23,605 bases of DNA. Origin: an uncultured Riemerella sp. (GTDB lineage Bacteria; Bacteroidota; Bacteroidia; Flavobacteriales; Weeksellaceae). Shown piece by piece: positions 9,101 to 15,497 of this stretch. The first letter of the stretch is position 1. Each line of letters starts with the position of its first letter. The stretch is from assembly GCA_938037185.1 (NCBI GenBank), contig CALHQK010000029.1, forward strand, positions 1 to 23,605, given 5' to 3'. Both the position numbers and the translations under genes were made by a program. The notes beneath the pieces are model-generated. The model saw only the letters and a list, made by a program, of their open reading frames with translations, was not told the DNA's origin and did no database searches.

Positions 9101-10465
9101 GATGAGGTAAGAACCATCACATCAGAAGATGAAAACGGAAACAAAACCGAAGTGGTTGTATCTCGTTCTACGGAATTCCGTTTAGTGGCTGATAATGAAG
9201 CAAAAACGCCTATCATGGTGGCAAACATCCCTTATGGTGCGGTTCTTTCTGTGAAGCCAGGTGATAAAGTGAAAAAAGGAGACCTCATCTGTAAGTGGGA
9301 TCCATATAACGCCGTTATCATCGCGGAAACTACAGGTAAGATAGAATACGAAGATATCATCCAAGGTAGAACTTTCCAATTGGAAATAGACGAGCAGACA
9401 GGTTTCGAGGAGAAAGTAATTTCCGAATCAAGAGACAAAAAAGCCGTTCCTACATTGAGAGTGGTGGATTCTAAAGGTGTGGAGCAAAAAGCTTACAACT
9501 TGCCAGTGGGAGCTCACTTGATGGTAAATGATGGAGAAAAAATCAAAGCTGGTAAAATCTTGATAAAAATCCCTAGAAAATCTGCAAAAGCAGGGGATAT
9601 CACGGGAGGTCTACCGAGAGTTACTGAATTGTTCGAAGCGAGAAACCCTTCTAATCCAGCTGTAGTAACAGAGATAGATGGAGTGGTATCTTACGGAAAA
9701 ATCAAGCGTGGTAACAGAGAGCTTATCGTAGAGTCTAGAACAGGGGAAATTAGAAAATATCTAGTGAAACTTTCTAGCCAGATTATCGTTCAGGAAAATG
9801 ACTTCGTGAGAGCAGGAGATCCGCTTTCTGATGGAGCGATTACACCAGACGATATCTTGGCAATCAAAGGGCCTACTGCGGTTCAGGAATACATCGTGAA
9901 CGAAATCCAAGAGGTATACCGTCTTCAAGGGGTGAAAATCGATGACAAACACTTTGAAATTATCGTAAGACAGATGATGACAAAAGTGGAAATCGTAGAT
10001 GCAGGAGATACTCAGTTCTTAGAAGGAAGCCTTGAGCACAAACTAGATTTCATCGAAGAAAACGACAGAGTATTCGGATTGAAAGTAGTTGTAGATGCAG
10101 GAGATTCTAAAGAATTGAAACCAGGACAGATGATTACAGCAAGAGAGCTGAGAGATGAAAACTCTAAACTGAAGAGAGAAGATTTACAGCTGGTACAAGT
10201 GAGAGAAGCGCTTACAGCGACTGCAAATCCAGTGCTTCAGGGTATTACGAGAGCGGCTCTTCAGACAAAATCATTCATGTCTGCGGCATCATTCCAGGAA
10301 ACTACGAAAGTACTAAACGAAGCGGCTGTTTCTGGTAAAGTAGATGAGCTGAACGGTCTGAAAGAAAATGTAATCGTAGGACACAGAATCCCTGCGGGTA
10401 CAGGTCTTAAAGACTACCAGAACATCATCGTAGGTTCTAATAGAGAGTTTGAAGATATTAAATAA
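6200..10465 (+). CDS. rpoC: DNA-directed RNA polymerase subunit beta-prime
   Basis: Beta-prime subunit, 1421 residues, close to the usual length. The N-terminal zinc site is C63, C65, C78 and C81. The catalytic loop NADFDGD is at 472-478, with the magnesium-binding triad D474, D476 and D478. The second zinc site is C821, C895, C902 and C905. The bridge-helix and trigger-loop region includes GEPGTQLTLRTFHQGG near 931-946. All key residues are present. The 72-base rpoB-rpoC gap holds no promoter box or hairpin that I can see, so the two are expected to be one transcription unit. The start MSNKNKSSRFNKI fits flavobacterial homologues. Confidence 0.97.
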   Translation: MSNKNKSSRFNKITIGLASPESILQESRGEVLKPETINYRTHKPERDGLFCEKIFGPVRDYECACGKYKRIRYKGIVCDRCGVEVTEKKVRRERIGHINLVVPVAHIWYFRSLPNKIGYLLGLPSKKLDMIIYYERYVVIQQGIAKKADGSDFDEMEFLTEEEYLDVLESIPVENQYLDDSDPNKFIAKMGAEAIEDLLKRIDLDALSYDLRHKAHSETSKQRRTEALKRLSVVEALRGANTRMINRPEWMVMRVLPVTPPELRPLVPLDGGRFATSDLNDLYRRVIIRNNRLKRLLEIKAPEVILRNEKRMLQEAVDSLFDNTRKSSAVKSESNRPLKSLSDSLKGKQGRFRQNLLGKRVDYSARSVIVVGPDLQLHECGIPKDMAAELYKPFIIRKLIERGIVKTVKSAKRIIDRKEPVVYDILENVMKGHPVLLNRAPTLHRLGIQAFQPKMIEGKAIQLHPLVTTAFNADFDGDQMAVHLPLGPEAILEAQLLMLGSQNILNPANGSPITVPSQDMVLGLYFMTKEAHSTDDYKVKGEGLVFYSPEEAEIAYAEGKASLNAKVKCRLTLKENGELVTKLIPTTVGRILFNQIVPKEVGYIDTLLTKKSLRDVIGTILAETDFPTTVKFLDDMKNLGYMNAFKGGLSFSLADIVVPEEKKQMIAQAVETVDGIKDNYNMGLITDTERYNQVIDVWTNTNAGLTEMIMSRMKTDQGGFNSVYMMLDSGARGSKEQIRQLSGMRGLMAKPQKAGSTGAEIIENPIVANFKEGLSILEYFISTHGARKGLADTALKTADAGYLTRRLVDVAQDVIITEDDCGTLRGVEVSPLKKNDEIVEKLSERILGRVSLHDVYDPETDELIIAADQIISEALAKKIEDAGIETVEVRSPLSCEAKKGICARCYGRNLATGKMIHMGEAVGVIAAQSIGEPGTQLTLRTFHQGGTAGNVSVNPSITARRDGIVEMDEVRTITSEDENGNKTEVVVSRSTEFRLVADNEAKTPIMVANIPYGAVLSVKPGDKVKKGDLICKWDPYNAVIIAETTGKIEYEDIIQGRTFQLEIDEQTGFEEKVISESRDKKAVPTLRVVDSKGVEQKAYNLPVGAHLMVNDGEKIKAGKILIKIPRKSAKAGDITGGLPRVTELFEARNPSNPAVVTEIDGVVSYGKIKRGNRELIVESRTGEIRKYLVKLSSQIIVQENDFVRAGDPLSDGAITPDDILAIKGPTAVQEYIVNEIQEVYRLQGVKIDDKHFEIIVRQMMTKVEIVDAGDTQFLEGSLEHKLDFIEENDRVFGLKVVVDAGDSKELKPGQMITARELRDENSKLKREDLQLVQVREALTATANPVLQGITRAALQTKSFMSAASFQETTKVLNEAAVSGKVDELNGLKENVIVGHRIPAGTGLKDYQNIIVGSNREFEDIK

Positions 10466-10477
10466 AAATAAGCAAAA

Positions 10478-10529
10478 TTAAAATTTGAGGTTTGAAATAA
10501 ATTTAATATCTTCACACCTCGAATTTTAA
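10478..10529 (+). repeat. Long inverted repeat between rpoC and the DUF3467 gene
   Basis: Bases 10478-10491 (TTAAAATTTGAGGT) pair with 10516-10529 (ACCTCGAATTTTAA) over 14 bp with one G-U pair. After one mismatch, 10493-10496 can pair with 10511-10514. No T-run follows (AATAATA), so it is not a textbook terminator. It could be a partial terminator, an RNA processing site or a 3'-end stabiliser for the rpoBC message. Confidence 0.6.
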
Positions 10530-10562
10530 TAATAATATTAACCAATAAAAAATAAAATAAAA

Positions 10563-10868
10563 ATGGACAATAATCAAAACCAAGACCCAAACAACATTAA
10601 CATTCAATTAAACGAAATGGTAGCAGCTGGTGCATATGCTAACTTGGCATTAGTAAACCACTCTCCATCAGAATTTGTTTTAGATTTTATTCAAATCATG
10701 CCAGGAGTTCAGCAGGCTCAGGTGAGAAGTAGAGTTATCTTAGCTCCACTTCACGCAAAGAGAGTTCTTGCAGCTCTTCAGCAAAATATCCAAAGCTACG
10801 AACAACAGTTTGGAGAAATCAAAGAAGTTGAGCCTTTCGTATTAGGAGGAAACAACGCTCAGGCTTAA
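10563..10868 (+). CDS. DUF3467 protein, conserved neighbour of rpoC
   Basis: A 101-residue cytoplasmic protein with no signal peptide or membrane segment. The core YANLALVNHSPSEFVLDF (22-39), followed by MPGVQQAQVRSRVILAP (46-62) and HAKRVLAALQQNIQSYE (64-80), is characteristic of DUF3467. The biochemical function of the family is unknown. To my knowledge it commonly sits directly after rpoC in Bacteroidota, which suggests a link to RNA polymerase or to growth-rate-coupled expression; that is inference. It is separated from rpoC by 97 bases with a large inverted repeat and has no visible promoter of its own, so it probably depends on rpoBC transcription. A strong terminator follows. Confidence 0.85.
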   Translation: MDNNQNQDPNNINIQLNEMVAAGAYANLALVNHSPSEFVLDFIQIMPGVQQAQVRSRVILAPLHAKRVLAALQQNIQSYEQQFGEIKEVEPFVLGGNNAQA

Positions 10869-10895
10869 GATTTGTAAGCATAAAAATTGACAATC

Positions 10896-10924
10896 AAAAT
10901 CCTGCTCTTTTGGAGCGGGATTTT
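10896..10924 (+). terminator. Rho-independent terminator of the rpoB-rpoC-DUF3467 unit
   Basis: The arms AAAATCCTGCTC (10896-10907) and GAGCGGGATTTT (10913-10924) form 12 bp with one G-U pair around a 5-nt loop, followed by TGTTTTTG. This closes the RNA polymerase operon 27 bases after the DUF3467 stop codon. Confidence 0.88.
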
Positions 10925-10929
10925 TGTTT

Positions 10930-10961
10930 TTGCTAAAAGTTCTTACGAATCACTATATTTG
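10930..10961 (+). promoter_or_regulatory. Promoter of the small membrane protein gene
   Basis: TTG at 10930-10932 and TATATTTG at 10954-10961 are separated by 21 bases, the best complete -33/-7 Bacteroidota promoter in the window. The -7 box ends 21 nt before the ATG at 10983. Confidence 0.6.
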
Positions 10962-10978
10962 TAGTATTATAAAACTAC
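10961..10978 (+). repeat. Inverted repeat at the predicted transcription start
   Basis: GTAGT (10961-10965) and ACTAC (10974-10978) flank 8 A/T bases. The repeat straddles the expected start of transcription near 10968. It could be a small operator or a 5' hairpin, but it is short enough to be chance. Confidence 0.3.
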
Positions 10979-10982
10979 CAAA

Positions 10983-11351
10983 ATGAGAAGAAATTACTCA
11001 CTATATTTTAGTATTTGGTGTTTGCTGAGCGTTATCCTTGCACCAATTATAGTAATTACCAATCTTTTCTATCCTCGTTTTTATAATATAACTTTGGTAG
11101 AAATTATTTGCGGAGGGATTTTTGTCACGGCTTATGTATTGTTTCCTTTATTTTTTATCTATCAGATTATCATGCATATAAGAATCAATTTCATGTATCA
11201 GAATACTATGCGGAAGAGAATTAAAAAGAGAACAACGGAGTTTACAATCTCTATAATTGCTTTCGTAGTGCTGCTTGTCAGTATTTTATTCTATATAGGA
11301 CTTTATTGGCTGTTGGATAGAGCGGTTACAAACACTTATAGGAACGCATAA
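10983..11351 (+). CDS. Hypothetical inner-membrane protein with three helices
   Basis: I do not recognise this 122-residue product. It has three hydrophobic segments at about 8-29, 39-61 and 87-110, joined by a basic loop (MRKRIKKRTTEF, 76-87) that suggests the second loop faces the cytoplasm. No catalytic motif or Cys pair is visible. It has its own well-formed promoter and lies just after the RNA polymerase operon terminator, so it appears to be an independent single gene. It converges on the radical SAM gene with 56 bases between the stops. Nothing around it points to a role. Confidence 0.75.
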   Translation: MRRNYSLYFSIWCLLSVILAPIIVITNLFYPRFYNITLVEIICGGIFVTAYVLFPLFFIYQIIMHIRINFMYQNTMRKRIKKRTTEFTISIIAFVVLLVSILFYIGLYWLLDRAVTNTYRNA

Positions 11352-11407
11352 AAGTTTAACAACAATGAATAAAATATGAAAATAAGACCTATTGTCCCTA
11401 AATAGGA

Positions 11408-12358
11408 TTAAACTTGTTGAAACAAAGCTCCCTGCACGACGCCTCTTTTCTCTAATTCTTTTTCTATGAGGCTCTGTATTTGGTTTTTCTTTAGTCCCCA
11501 TTTGGGAGCGATGAGCATTTCGGTATCGGACACAGCGAAAAGCCTTTGTATCACGATGTCAGGGCGAAGAAGCGGAAGCAGTTCGCAGAGCAAATCGATG
11601 TATTCTTCCAAAGTGAAAAGTTTGAAAGGTTCTCTTTTGTATTTTACGCCCATGATAGAACCTTTGACAATGTGCAGATTATGGAATTTCACGAATTTTA
11701 TTTGAGGATATTTATTGATTTCCTCGGCATATTGCAGAATCATTTCTCGCGATTCGTTCGGCAGCCCCAAAATACAATGCACACAGACATTCAGTGGCGT
11801 GTTTTTCAGCAGTTCCATTGCTTTTTCAAAATCTTGGTGCGTGCATCCGCGGTTGATTTCTGTAAGAGTAGAATTATGGATGGACTCTATTCCCAGTTCC
11901 AAATCCACTTCCAATCCACGCTCGCAGTAGCTTTCCAGAAGTTTTATTTTCTCGCTGTCTATGCAGTCTGGGCGTGTTCCCACGGACAGCCCTACGATGT
12001 TTTCAGTGTTGATTTTCAGAGCTTCATCGTACAGTATTTTTAGTTCATCAACCGAGGCGTAGGTATTAGAATTTGGCTGAAAATAAATGATGAATTTCTC
12101 AGCTTTATAGCTTTCTATGGCGTTTTTCATTCCGTGGTTCAGCTGCTCTCGGAAGTTTTCCAAATCCTTTGGAACAGGCGTGAAGGATTCCACATTGCAG
12201 TAGGAACAGCCGCCAAATCCCTTTGAGCCGTCACGGTTAGGGCAGGTAAAACCAGCATCTACAATGACTTTATAGACTTTCTGCCCATTGAATTTTTGTT
12301 TTAGATAAGCACCATAATAGTTGTAGTTTTTTTCTCCGAAAGCTAAATTTTTCTTCAT
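11408..12358 (-). CDS. TIGR01212/YhcC-type radical SAM protein
   Basis: A radical SAM enzyme of the TIGR01212 (YhcC/YtqA) family, which shares the fold of Elp3-like and B12-independent radical SAM proteins; its substrate is not established. The 4Fe-4S motif FTCPNRDGSKGFGGCSYCN carries three cysteines at 39, 51 and 54 in CX11CX2C spacing, followed by a TIM-barrel region that includes GLSVGTRPDC and the LELGIES segment. The open frame begins 9 residues earlier at 12385, but a TAAATTTG box overlaps that extension, so I prefer the ATG at 12358 (MKKNLAFGEK). The longer form remains possible. The gene is divergent from the ABC transporter operon. The product has 316 residues. Confidence 0.85.
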   Translation of the reverse strand: MKKNLAFGEKNYNYYGAYLKQKFNGQKVYKVIVDAGFTCPNRDGSKGFGGCSYCNVESFTPVPKDLENFREQLNHGMKNAIESYKAEKFIIYFQPNSNTYASVDELKILYDEALKINTENIVGLSVGTRPDCIDSEKIKLLESYCERGLEVDLELGIESIHNSTLTEINRGCTHQDFEKAMELLKNTPLNVCVHCILGLPNESREMILQYAEEINKYPQIKFVKFHNLHIVKGSIMGVKYKREPFKLFTLEEYIDLLCELLPLLRPDIVIQRLFAVSDTEMLIAPKWGLKKNQIQSLIEKELEKRGVVQGALFQQV

Positions 12359-12372
12359 TTCAAAAATTTCCT

Positions 12373-12380
12373 CAAATTTA
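12373..12380 (-). promoter_or_regulatory. Candidate -7 box for the radical SAM gene
   Basis: TAAATTTG on the minus strand matches TAnnTTTG and ends 14 nt before the preferred ATG at 12358. That would give a very short leader. It is weaker than the other cases because the match could be coding sequence if the ATG at 12385 is used. Confidence 0.35.
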
Positions 12381-12470
12381 AGCATTAATAAGTTTATAAT
12401 ATTTAGAAAAATATTTGTTTATTTTGTAACAAAACGAAAAAAAGAATACTAATTCAGAAAATAAAAATCC

Positions 12471-13379
12471 ATGCTGAGAGCAAAAAACATCACTAAAACC
12501 TACGATGCAGGCAAAAAAATAGCCTTGCAGGATTTTAGCATAGAAGTTCCACAAGGCAGTATTTATGGGCTTCTTGGCCCTAATGGTGCAGGGAAAACTT
12601 CATTCATCAGAATTATCAATCAGATTACCAAGCCAGACAGCGGCGAAATATTCATTAATGATAAACCTTTGGAAATCAGTCATATTCGTGAAGTAGGATA
12701 CATGCCAGAGGAGAGAGGTCTGTATAAAAATATGACGATAGGCGACCAGCTGATGTATTTCGGTGAACTGAAAGGAATGTCTAAAAATGATATACTTGCG
12801 GAGTCCAAACATTGGTTTGAAAAACTGGAAATAGACCAGTGGTGGAAGAAAAAACTCTCCGAGCTGTCCAAAGGAATGGCGCAGAAAATACAATTTGTAG
12901 TGACAGTGCTGCACCGCCCAAAACTGCTGATTTTAGATGAACCGTTTTCTGGATTTGACCCTGTGAATGCCAATCTTATAAAAGACCAGATTTTGGATTT
13001 AAAGGCGCAAGGGACAACCATCATTCTCTCCACCCACCGAATGGAAAGCGTGGAAGAACTCTGTGATTCCGTGGCTTTGGTTCATCAGTCGCGAAAGGTT
13101 TTGGATGGCAGAATTTCGGAAGTGAAAGAGAAATTTAAGCAGAATTTGTTTGAAATTACCCTTTCGGAGGCGAGTCTGGATGCATTTAATTCATTTAAAA
13201 CTAAAAATGAACTTTTTAATGAAAAACTGGCTGAAAATTTCATTCGTTTTGAAATAAAAAACAGCATGAGCCAGAGAGAACTCCTCCAAGAGCTTCTAAA
13301 TATCGGGAAAATCGTAGAATTTAAGGAAAAAATCCCAACGATGAATGAGGTGTTCATCGCTGCAGTAAAAGGAATATAA
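12471..13379 (+). CDS. ABC transporter ATP-binding protein, NatA-like
   Basis: This 302-residue cytoplasmic ATPase powers the permease encoded 18 bases downstream. Walker A GPNGAGKT is at 36-43. The signature segment LSKGMAQK (132-139) is the form usual in this subfamily. Walker B LLILDEP is at 152-158, with the D-loop in GFDP, and the switch histidine is H189. The C-terminal 80 or so residues match the extension (DUF4162-like) found on NatA-type export ATPases. NatAB of Bacillus exports sodium, but the substrate of flavobacterial copies is unknown and I do not assign one. I see no clear promoter box in the 85 bases between 12386 and 12470. Confidence 0.9.
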   Translation: MLRAKNITKTYDAGKKIALQDFSIEVPQGSIYGLLGPNGAGKTSFIRIINQITKPDSGEIFINDKPLEISHIREVGYMPEERGLYKNMTIGDQLMYFGELKGMSKNDILAESKHWFEKLEIDQWWKKKLSELSKGMAQKIQFVVTVLHRPKLLILDEPFSGFDPVNANLIKDQILDLKAQGTTIILSTHRMESVEELCDSVALVHQSRKVLDGRISEVKEKFKQNLFEITLSEASLDAFNSFKTKNELFNEKLAENFIRFEIKNSMSQRELLQELLNIGKIVEFKEKIPTMNEVFIAAVKGI

Positions 13380-13397
13380 ACTAATACCGAAGAACAA

Positions 13398-14657
13398 ATG
13401 AAAAATATAATCCTAATCGCTAAAAGAGAGTTTTTTACCCAAGTAAAAAAGAAATCTTTCATCATTCTTACCCTTCTCACGCCTCTTCTGATTATTGTTT
13501 TTGGAGGTGTGGTTTCTCTGATGTTTCAGGCGAATGAAACACAGATGCAGATAAGTGTCATAGACAAAAGCGGTCTGTTCAAAGACAAGCTGAAATCAGA
13601 TGAAAATATCCGTTATATTTTTTCTTCGGAGGAGACAGAAAAATCCTTGATAAAGGCTTTGGAAACTACGGAGGAAATGAACGGCGTGATGATTATTCCT
13701 AAAAAAGAAATCCATGAGCTGGAAAACAGCATAGAAATTTTGACCAATAAAAACCTCAGCAACGAGGCGAGAAGAAACATTGCAGGAAATATTTCAGAAA
13801 TCATCAAAGCGGAAAAAATCAATGCATTAGGAATTAGCACAGCGCAGATAGAGGATTTGAATAAAGGAGTGAACCTTCATGTAGTCAATATTTTAGAGAA
13901 GGAAAAGAAACAGGATAGTTTCCTTGTCGGTGTGAAATCTGGGCTTAGTATGTTCCTGATGTACTGTGTGTTTACCTTCATCATGATGTATGGTATCCGT
14001 GTGATGCGAAGCGTTTTGGAGGAGAAAAACAACAGAGTGGTGGAAATTCTGATTTCTTCGGTGAAGCCTTTTGAGCTGATGATGGGGAAAATCTTGGGCG
14101 TTACAGGAGTGGCTTTGGTGCAGTTCGGGGTGTGGGTAGTGATGATATTTGCTTCTGTGATGACTCTCGGCTCATCAAATGTAGGAATGGTGAGTGGTGT
14201 AGCCGAAGTGCAGATGGTTTTATCGGCTCTTTCGCAGGTTAATTATGGGCTGATTATCTTTGTGTTTGTGATTTATTTCTTATTGGGATATTTATTTTAC
14301 AGTGCGATGTATGCAGCGATCGGCTCTGCGGTGGATAACGAGACCGAGACCCAGCAGTTTACATTGTTTGCGATTTTACCGATGATGCTTGGTTTTTATG
14401 GCAGTATCACAATAATGAACAATCCAGACGGCCCGATGAGTTTCTGGCTGTCTATGATACCTTTCACCTCTCCGATTGCGATGCTGGCGAGAATACCGTT
14501 TGATGTTCCTGTGTGGGAGCTGGTGCTGTCCATGGGGATTTTGCTGGTTTCTACGCTGGGAATGGTTTTCATTGCTTCTAAAATCTACCGAGTGGGAATC
14601 CTGATGTATGGAAATAAAGTTACCCTGAAAGAACTTTGGAAGTGGTTGAAAAACTAA
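13398..14657 (+). CDS. ABC-2 type permease, NatB-like
   Basis: Membrane partner of the preceding ATPase, 419 residues. A first helix at about 22-44 follows the typical start IAKREFFTQVKKKSF. A large extracytoplasmic domain (about 45-180) comes next, then helices near 183-203, 229-255, 283-305, 320-340, 345-366 and 375-395. The segment SVLEEKNNRVVEILISSVKP (205-224) after the second helix is the hallmark of ABC-2 exporters of this group. It is an exporter by family; the cargo is unknown. The stop TAA at 14655-14657 overlaps the stop of the convergent alkyltransferase gene, so there is no room for a terminator between them. Confidence 0.9.
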   Translation: MKNIILIAKREFFTQVKKKSFIILTLLTPLLIIVFGGVVSLMFQANETQMQISVIDKSGLFKDKLKSDENIRYIFSSEETEKSLIKALETTEEMNGVMIIPKKEIHELENSIEILTNKNLSNEARRNIAGNISEIIKAEKINALGISTAQIEDLNKGVNLHVVNILEKEKKQDSFLVGVKSGLSMFLMYCVFTFIMMYGIRVMRSVLEEKNNRVVEILISSVKPFELMMGKILGVTGVALVQFGVWVVMIFASVMTLGSSNVGMVSGVAEVQMVLSALSQVNYGLIIFVFVIYFLLGYLFYSAMYAAIGSAVDNETETQQFTLFAILPMMLGFYGSITIMNNPDGPMSFWLSMIPFTSPIAMLARIPFDVPVWELVLSMGILLVSTLGMVFIASKIYRVGILMYGNKVTLKELWKWLKN

Positions 14658-15148
14658 ATTTGGTTTTGTTTTTCTAAATTTAGCAGAAATTCTTTCTTGT
14701 CCAGTCCGCCAGCGTATCCTGTCAGTTTCTTGTCCTTCCCGATGACTCTATGGCAGGGAACGATGATGGAGATTTTGTTTCTGCTGTTCGCGTTGGCTAC
14801 GGCTCTCACAGCTTTTGGGCTGCCGAGTCTTTGGGCTTGTTCTTGGTAGGAAATGGTCTCTCCGAAAGGGATTTTTAGCAGTTCTTCCCAGACTCTCTGC
14901 TGAAATTCTGTTCCCGAAAATTTTACAGGAACGGAGAATTTTTTCAGTTTACCTTTGAAATAAAGATTTAATTCTTTTTCGGCTAAATCCAAGATAGAAT
15001 TGCTCTCATAAATGCAGTTTTTGAAAGAATTAATGTTTTTCTCTGTGTATTTACTGTCTTCAAAATCCAGCGAAAGCAGTCCTTCTTCATCTGCTACGGC
15101 ATACAGCCTGCCGATGGGCGTGGGAATGTATTTTAGGTAAAAAATCAT
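14654..15148 (-). CDS. ogt: Methylated-DNA--protein-cysteine S-methyltransferase
   Basis: A suicide repair protein that moves the alkyl group from O6-alkylguanine in DNA to its own cysteine. The active-site motif PCHRV is at 131-135 with acceptor C132. The recognition helix region RAVANANSRN (115-124) and FQQRVWEELLKIPFGETISY (82-101) are complete. The product has 164 residues, consistent with an Ogt-type enzyme without the Ada N-terminal domain. The ATG at 15148 is chosen; an in-frame TTG three codons upstream is less likely. It is divergent from feoA and overlaps the ABC permease stop by 4 bases at its 3' end. Confidence 0.93.
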   Translation of the reverse strand: MIFYLKYIPTPIGRLYAVADEEGLLSLDFEDSKYTEKNINSFKNCIYESNSILDLAEKELNLYFKGKLKKFSVPVKFSGTEFQQRVWEELLKIPFGETISYQEQAQRLGSPKAVRAVANANSRNKISIIVPCHRVIGKDKKLTGYAGGLDKKEFLLNLEKQNQI

Positions 15149-15165
15149 TTTAAGCAAAATTTTTT

Positions 15166-15173
15166 CAAATATA
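15166..15173 (-). promoter_or_regulatory. -7 box for the alkyltransferase gene
   Basis: TATATTTG on the minus strand, 17 nt before the ATG at 15148. This placement supports that ATG as the start. No -33 TTG is visible. Confidence 0.5.
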
Positions 15174-15193
15174 ACAAAAGTCGCTCAATTTTA

Positions 15194-15210
15194 TTTAGAT
15201 TAAATTTAAA
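15194..15210 (+). promoter_or_regulatory. Imperfect palindrome upstream of feoA, possible metal-regulator site
   Basis: TTTAGAT (15194-15200) and ATTTAAA (15204-15210) form a 7-3-7 dyad with one mismatch, lying just before the feoA -7 box where a repressor would block the promoter. Iron-uptake operons are usually under Fur or DtxR-type control, so an operator here is plausible. The region is very A/T-rich and the match may be chance. Confidence 0.25.
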
Positions 15211-15214
15211 CAAG

Positions 15215-15222
15215 TATCTTTG
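15215..15222 (+). promoter_or_regulatory. -7 box for feoA-feoB
   Basis: TATCTTTG matches TAnnTTTG and ends 26 nt before the feoA ATG. No clear TTG is seen at the -33 position. Confidence 0.5.
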
Positions 15223-15248
15223 TCGGAGAAAAAACGATTCAAAAAGAA

Positions 15249-15497
15249 ATGAAAAATCCTCTGACCCTTTTTGATATTCCTGATGGAAAGAAAGTAAAGG
15301 TTTTGGGCTATGATGACAAGGTTTTGGAAATGCCCACCAAAATTCTGGAAATGGGAATTCTTCCAGAAACGGAAGTGGTGGTGCTTCATAGAGCGCCATT
15401 CAGCGGGCCTCTTTATGTAGAATATGGAGAGGAGGATACTTGCGTGGCTCTTCGCAGTGAGGAGGCTAAATTTATCTTGGTAGAATATATAGATTGA
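15249..15497 (+). CDS. feoA: Ferrous iron transport protein A
   Basis: A small SH3-like cytoplasmic protein of 82 residues that assists FeoB in ferrous iron uptake. The segment KILEMGILPETEV (31-43), then HRAPFSGPLYVEY (47-59) and VALRSEEAKFILV (66-78), form the standard FeoA fold. It opens the feo operon behind a TATCTTTG box. Its stop TGA overlaps the FeoB ATG by one base, so translation of the two is probably coupled. It is a stand-alone FeoA; many Bacteroidota instead fuse FeoA to FeoB. Confidence 0.93.
   Translation: MKNPLTLFDIPDGKKVKVLGYDDKVLEMPTKILEMGILPETEVVVLHRAPFSGPLYVEYGEEDTCVALRSEEAKFILVEYID

Noticed and set aside
11388..11406. Hairpin CCTATT/AATAGG between the membrane protein and radical SAM genes
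   Set aside because: Only 6 bp with no adjacent T-run on either strand; too weak to call a terminator.
12422..12434. Perfect palindrome TTTTGT-A-ACAAAA between the radical SAM gene and the ABC operon
   Set aside because: It is short and lies in a very A/T-rich gap; I see no second copy or promoter geometry to support an operator.
12864..12890. Unusual ABC signature LSKGM instead of LSGGQ
   Set aside because: This form is normal for NatA-type ATPases with a DUF4162-like extension.
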